Source: Zoroaster sp. YZ-2022
Lineage: Eukaryota > Echinodermata > Asteroidea > Forcipulatida > Zoroasteridae
Reading direction: 5' to 3'
DNA: 64,000 nucleotides
NCBI GenBank assembly: GCA_029582265.1
Contig: CM055817.1
Coordinates: forward strand, 54,091,374 to 54,155,373
Both the position numbers and the translations under genes were made by a program. Under the pieces are notes generated by a model, which was not told the DNA's origin, made no database searches, and worked only from the letters and a program-made list of their open reading frames with translations. Each line of letters opens with the position of its first letter. Within the stretch, counting starts at the first letter, position 1. Of this stretch, positions 63,294 to 64,000 are shown piece by piece.

Positions 63294-64000
63294 GAATGGA
63301 CTCGATTCCATTATTTGAAACACTTATTTATTGCTGTACTGTACACCGTAACGGTTCACGATGATATGGGAAGCCATATTGTGTAATAAGGACTAACTCT
63401 TGAGGGCGCACTTCCAATTTACAGTCCAGTTTTTTTTTTTGTTTTTTTTTTTGTTGAAAATGTGAAGACAAGACATACAAATTATGATAAACAGCTCTAT
63501 TTAGTGGGATGCACCCATGCACATGGAAGCCCATTTTATATGTCAGTCTCGTAAAAAAAACAAGATTTTATTGAATATTAGAAATACTTTAGAATTCGCA
63601 ATATGTACATTCGCAATCACTATTGTGAATAATTATTAAGCCCTCAGTGTTAACGATCGATCGCACACAGTTCCTGATCAGGGCTGAGCTGGTTTCACTT
63701 CAAACATTGTGTTATCAAAATGATTTCAGTATCAAACCATAAAACAACCTTGGTTACCATTGGAAACTCTATAATATGAATATTTGAAAACTATAATGAG
63801 TAAATAAAAGCCAAAGAAGTGTGAATTGTGAGCAATGATGGACCTTAATCAATGAATTTATGAAAAATTCGTGGAATCAAAACACATGGCTTTTTGGTTG
63901 TACTTGTGTGTTTCATATTTATATATTTTTATTTTAATATATAATATATTTTAGGAAAGTTGTACATTAATTTATAATACAAAATACTACAGCATATAAT
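63294..64000. other. Intergenic, nothing recognised
   Basis: AT-rich sequence with a poly-T tract at 63430-63452. No ORF, repeat family or RNA gene recognised. Confidence 0.5.

Overview
This is a window of an intron-rich, repeat-rich animal genome, most likely a marine invertebrate deuterostome. An echinoderm is my best guess and a hemichordate or cephalochordate is possible. The reasons are a Death-NACHT-LRR receptor gene of the kind expanded in those groups, many tRNA-headed SINEs, an RTE-like LINE and a dense population of short terminal-inverted-repeat elements. The species cannot be fixed from the sequence alone. All protein-coding signal I can support is on the + strand.

Positions 443-36951 hold about 30 exons of NCAPD3, the HEAT-repeat D3 subunit of condensin II. 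The first coding exons lie upstream of the window; the stop codon is at 36949-36951. Nearly every exon has GT-AG borders and matching phase, and the translations follow the vertebrate protein in order, including the C-terminal RAISTP CDK-site motif. One exon (6049-6199) carries an in-frame TGA and looks shifted by single bases. The introns hold a 3.6 kb minisatellite of about 98 bp units with a 692 bp higher-order period (7268-10842), and three arrays of 42-43 bp units. They also hold a 5.5 kb TIR element with TTA target duplications (25183-30667) containing a SINE and a frameshifted LINE, plus at least eight families of MITE-like elements.

Positions 36952-54700 contain no convincing coding gene. 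The region holds the NCAPD3 3' UTR, nested repeats, an inverted pair of tRNA-like sequences around a (TA)n tract, a dispersed 15 bp motif with mirrored orientation, and several fold-back elements. A possible promoter and untranslated first exon lies at about 42235-42470.

Positions 54709-63120 encode an NLR-type receptor. The exons give a short N-terminus, a linker, a Death domain, an optional linker derived from a broken NACHT-exon copy, a 28-residue exon resembling a RHIM/amyloid signalling motif, and one large NACHT-LRR exon. All internal junctions are phase 1, so exons can be added or skipped without breaking frame. The region is a partly decayed tandem duplication of about 2.6 kb, with one copy keeping the Death exon and the other the RHIM-like and intact NACHT exons. 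A poly(A) signal is at 63288-63293. The modular receptor and its candidate amyloid exon are the most interesting biology here. NCAPD3 and the receptor are neighbours without any visible functional link.
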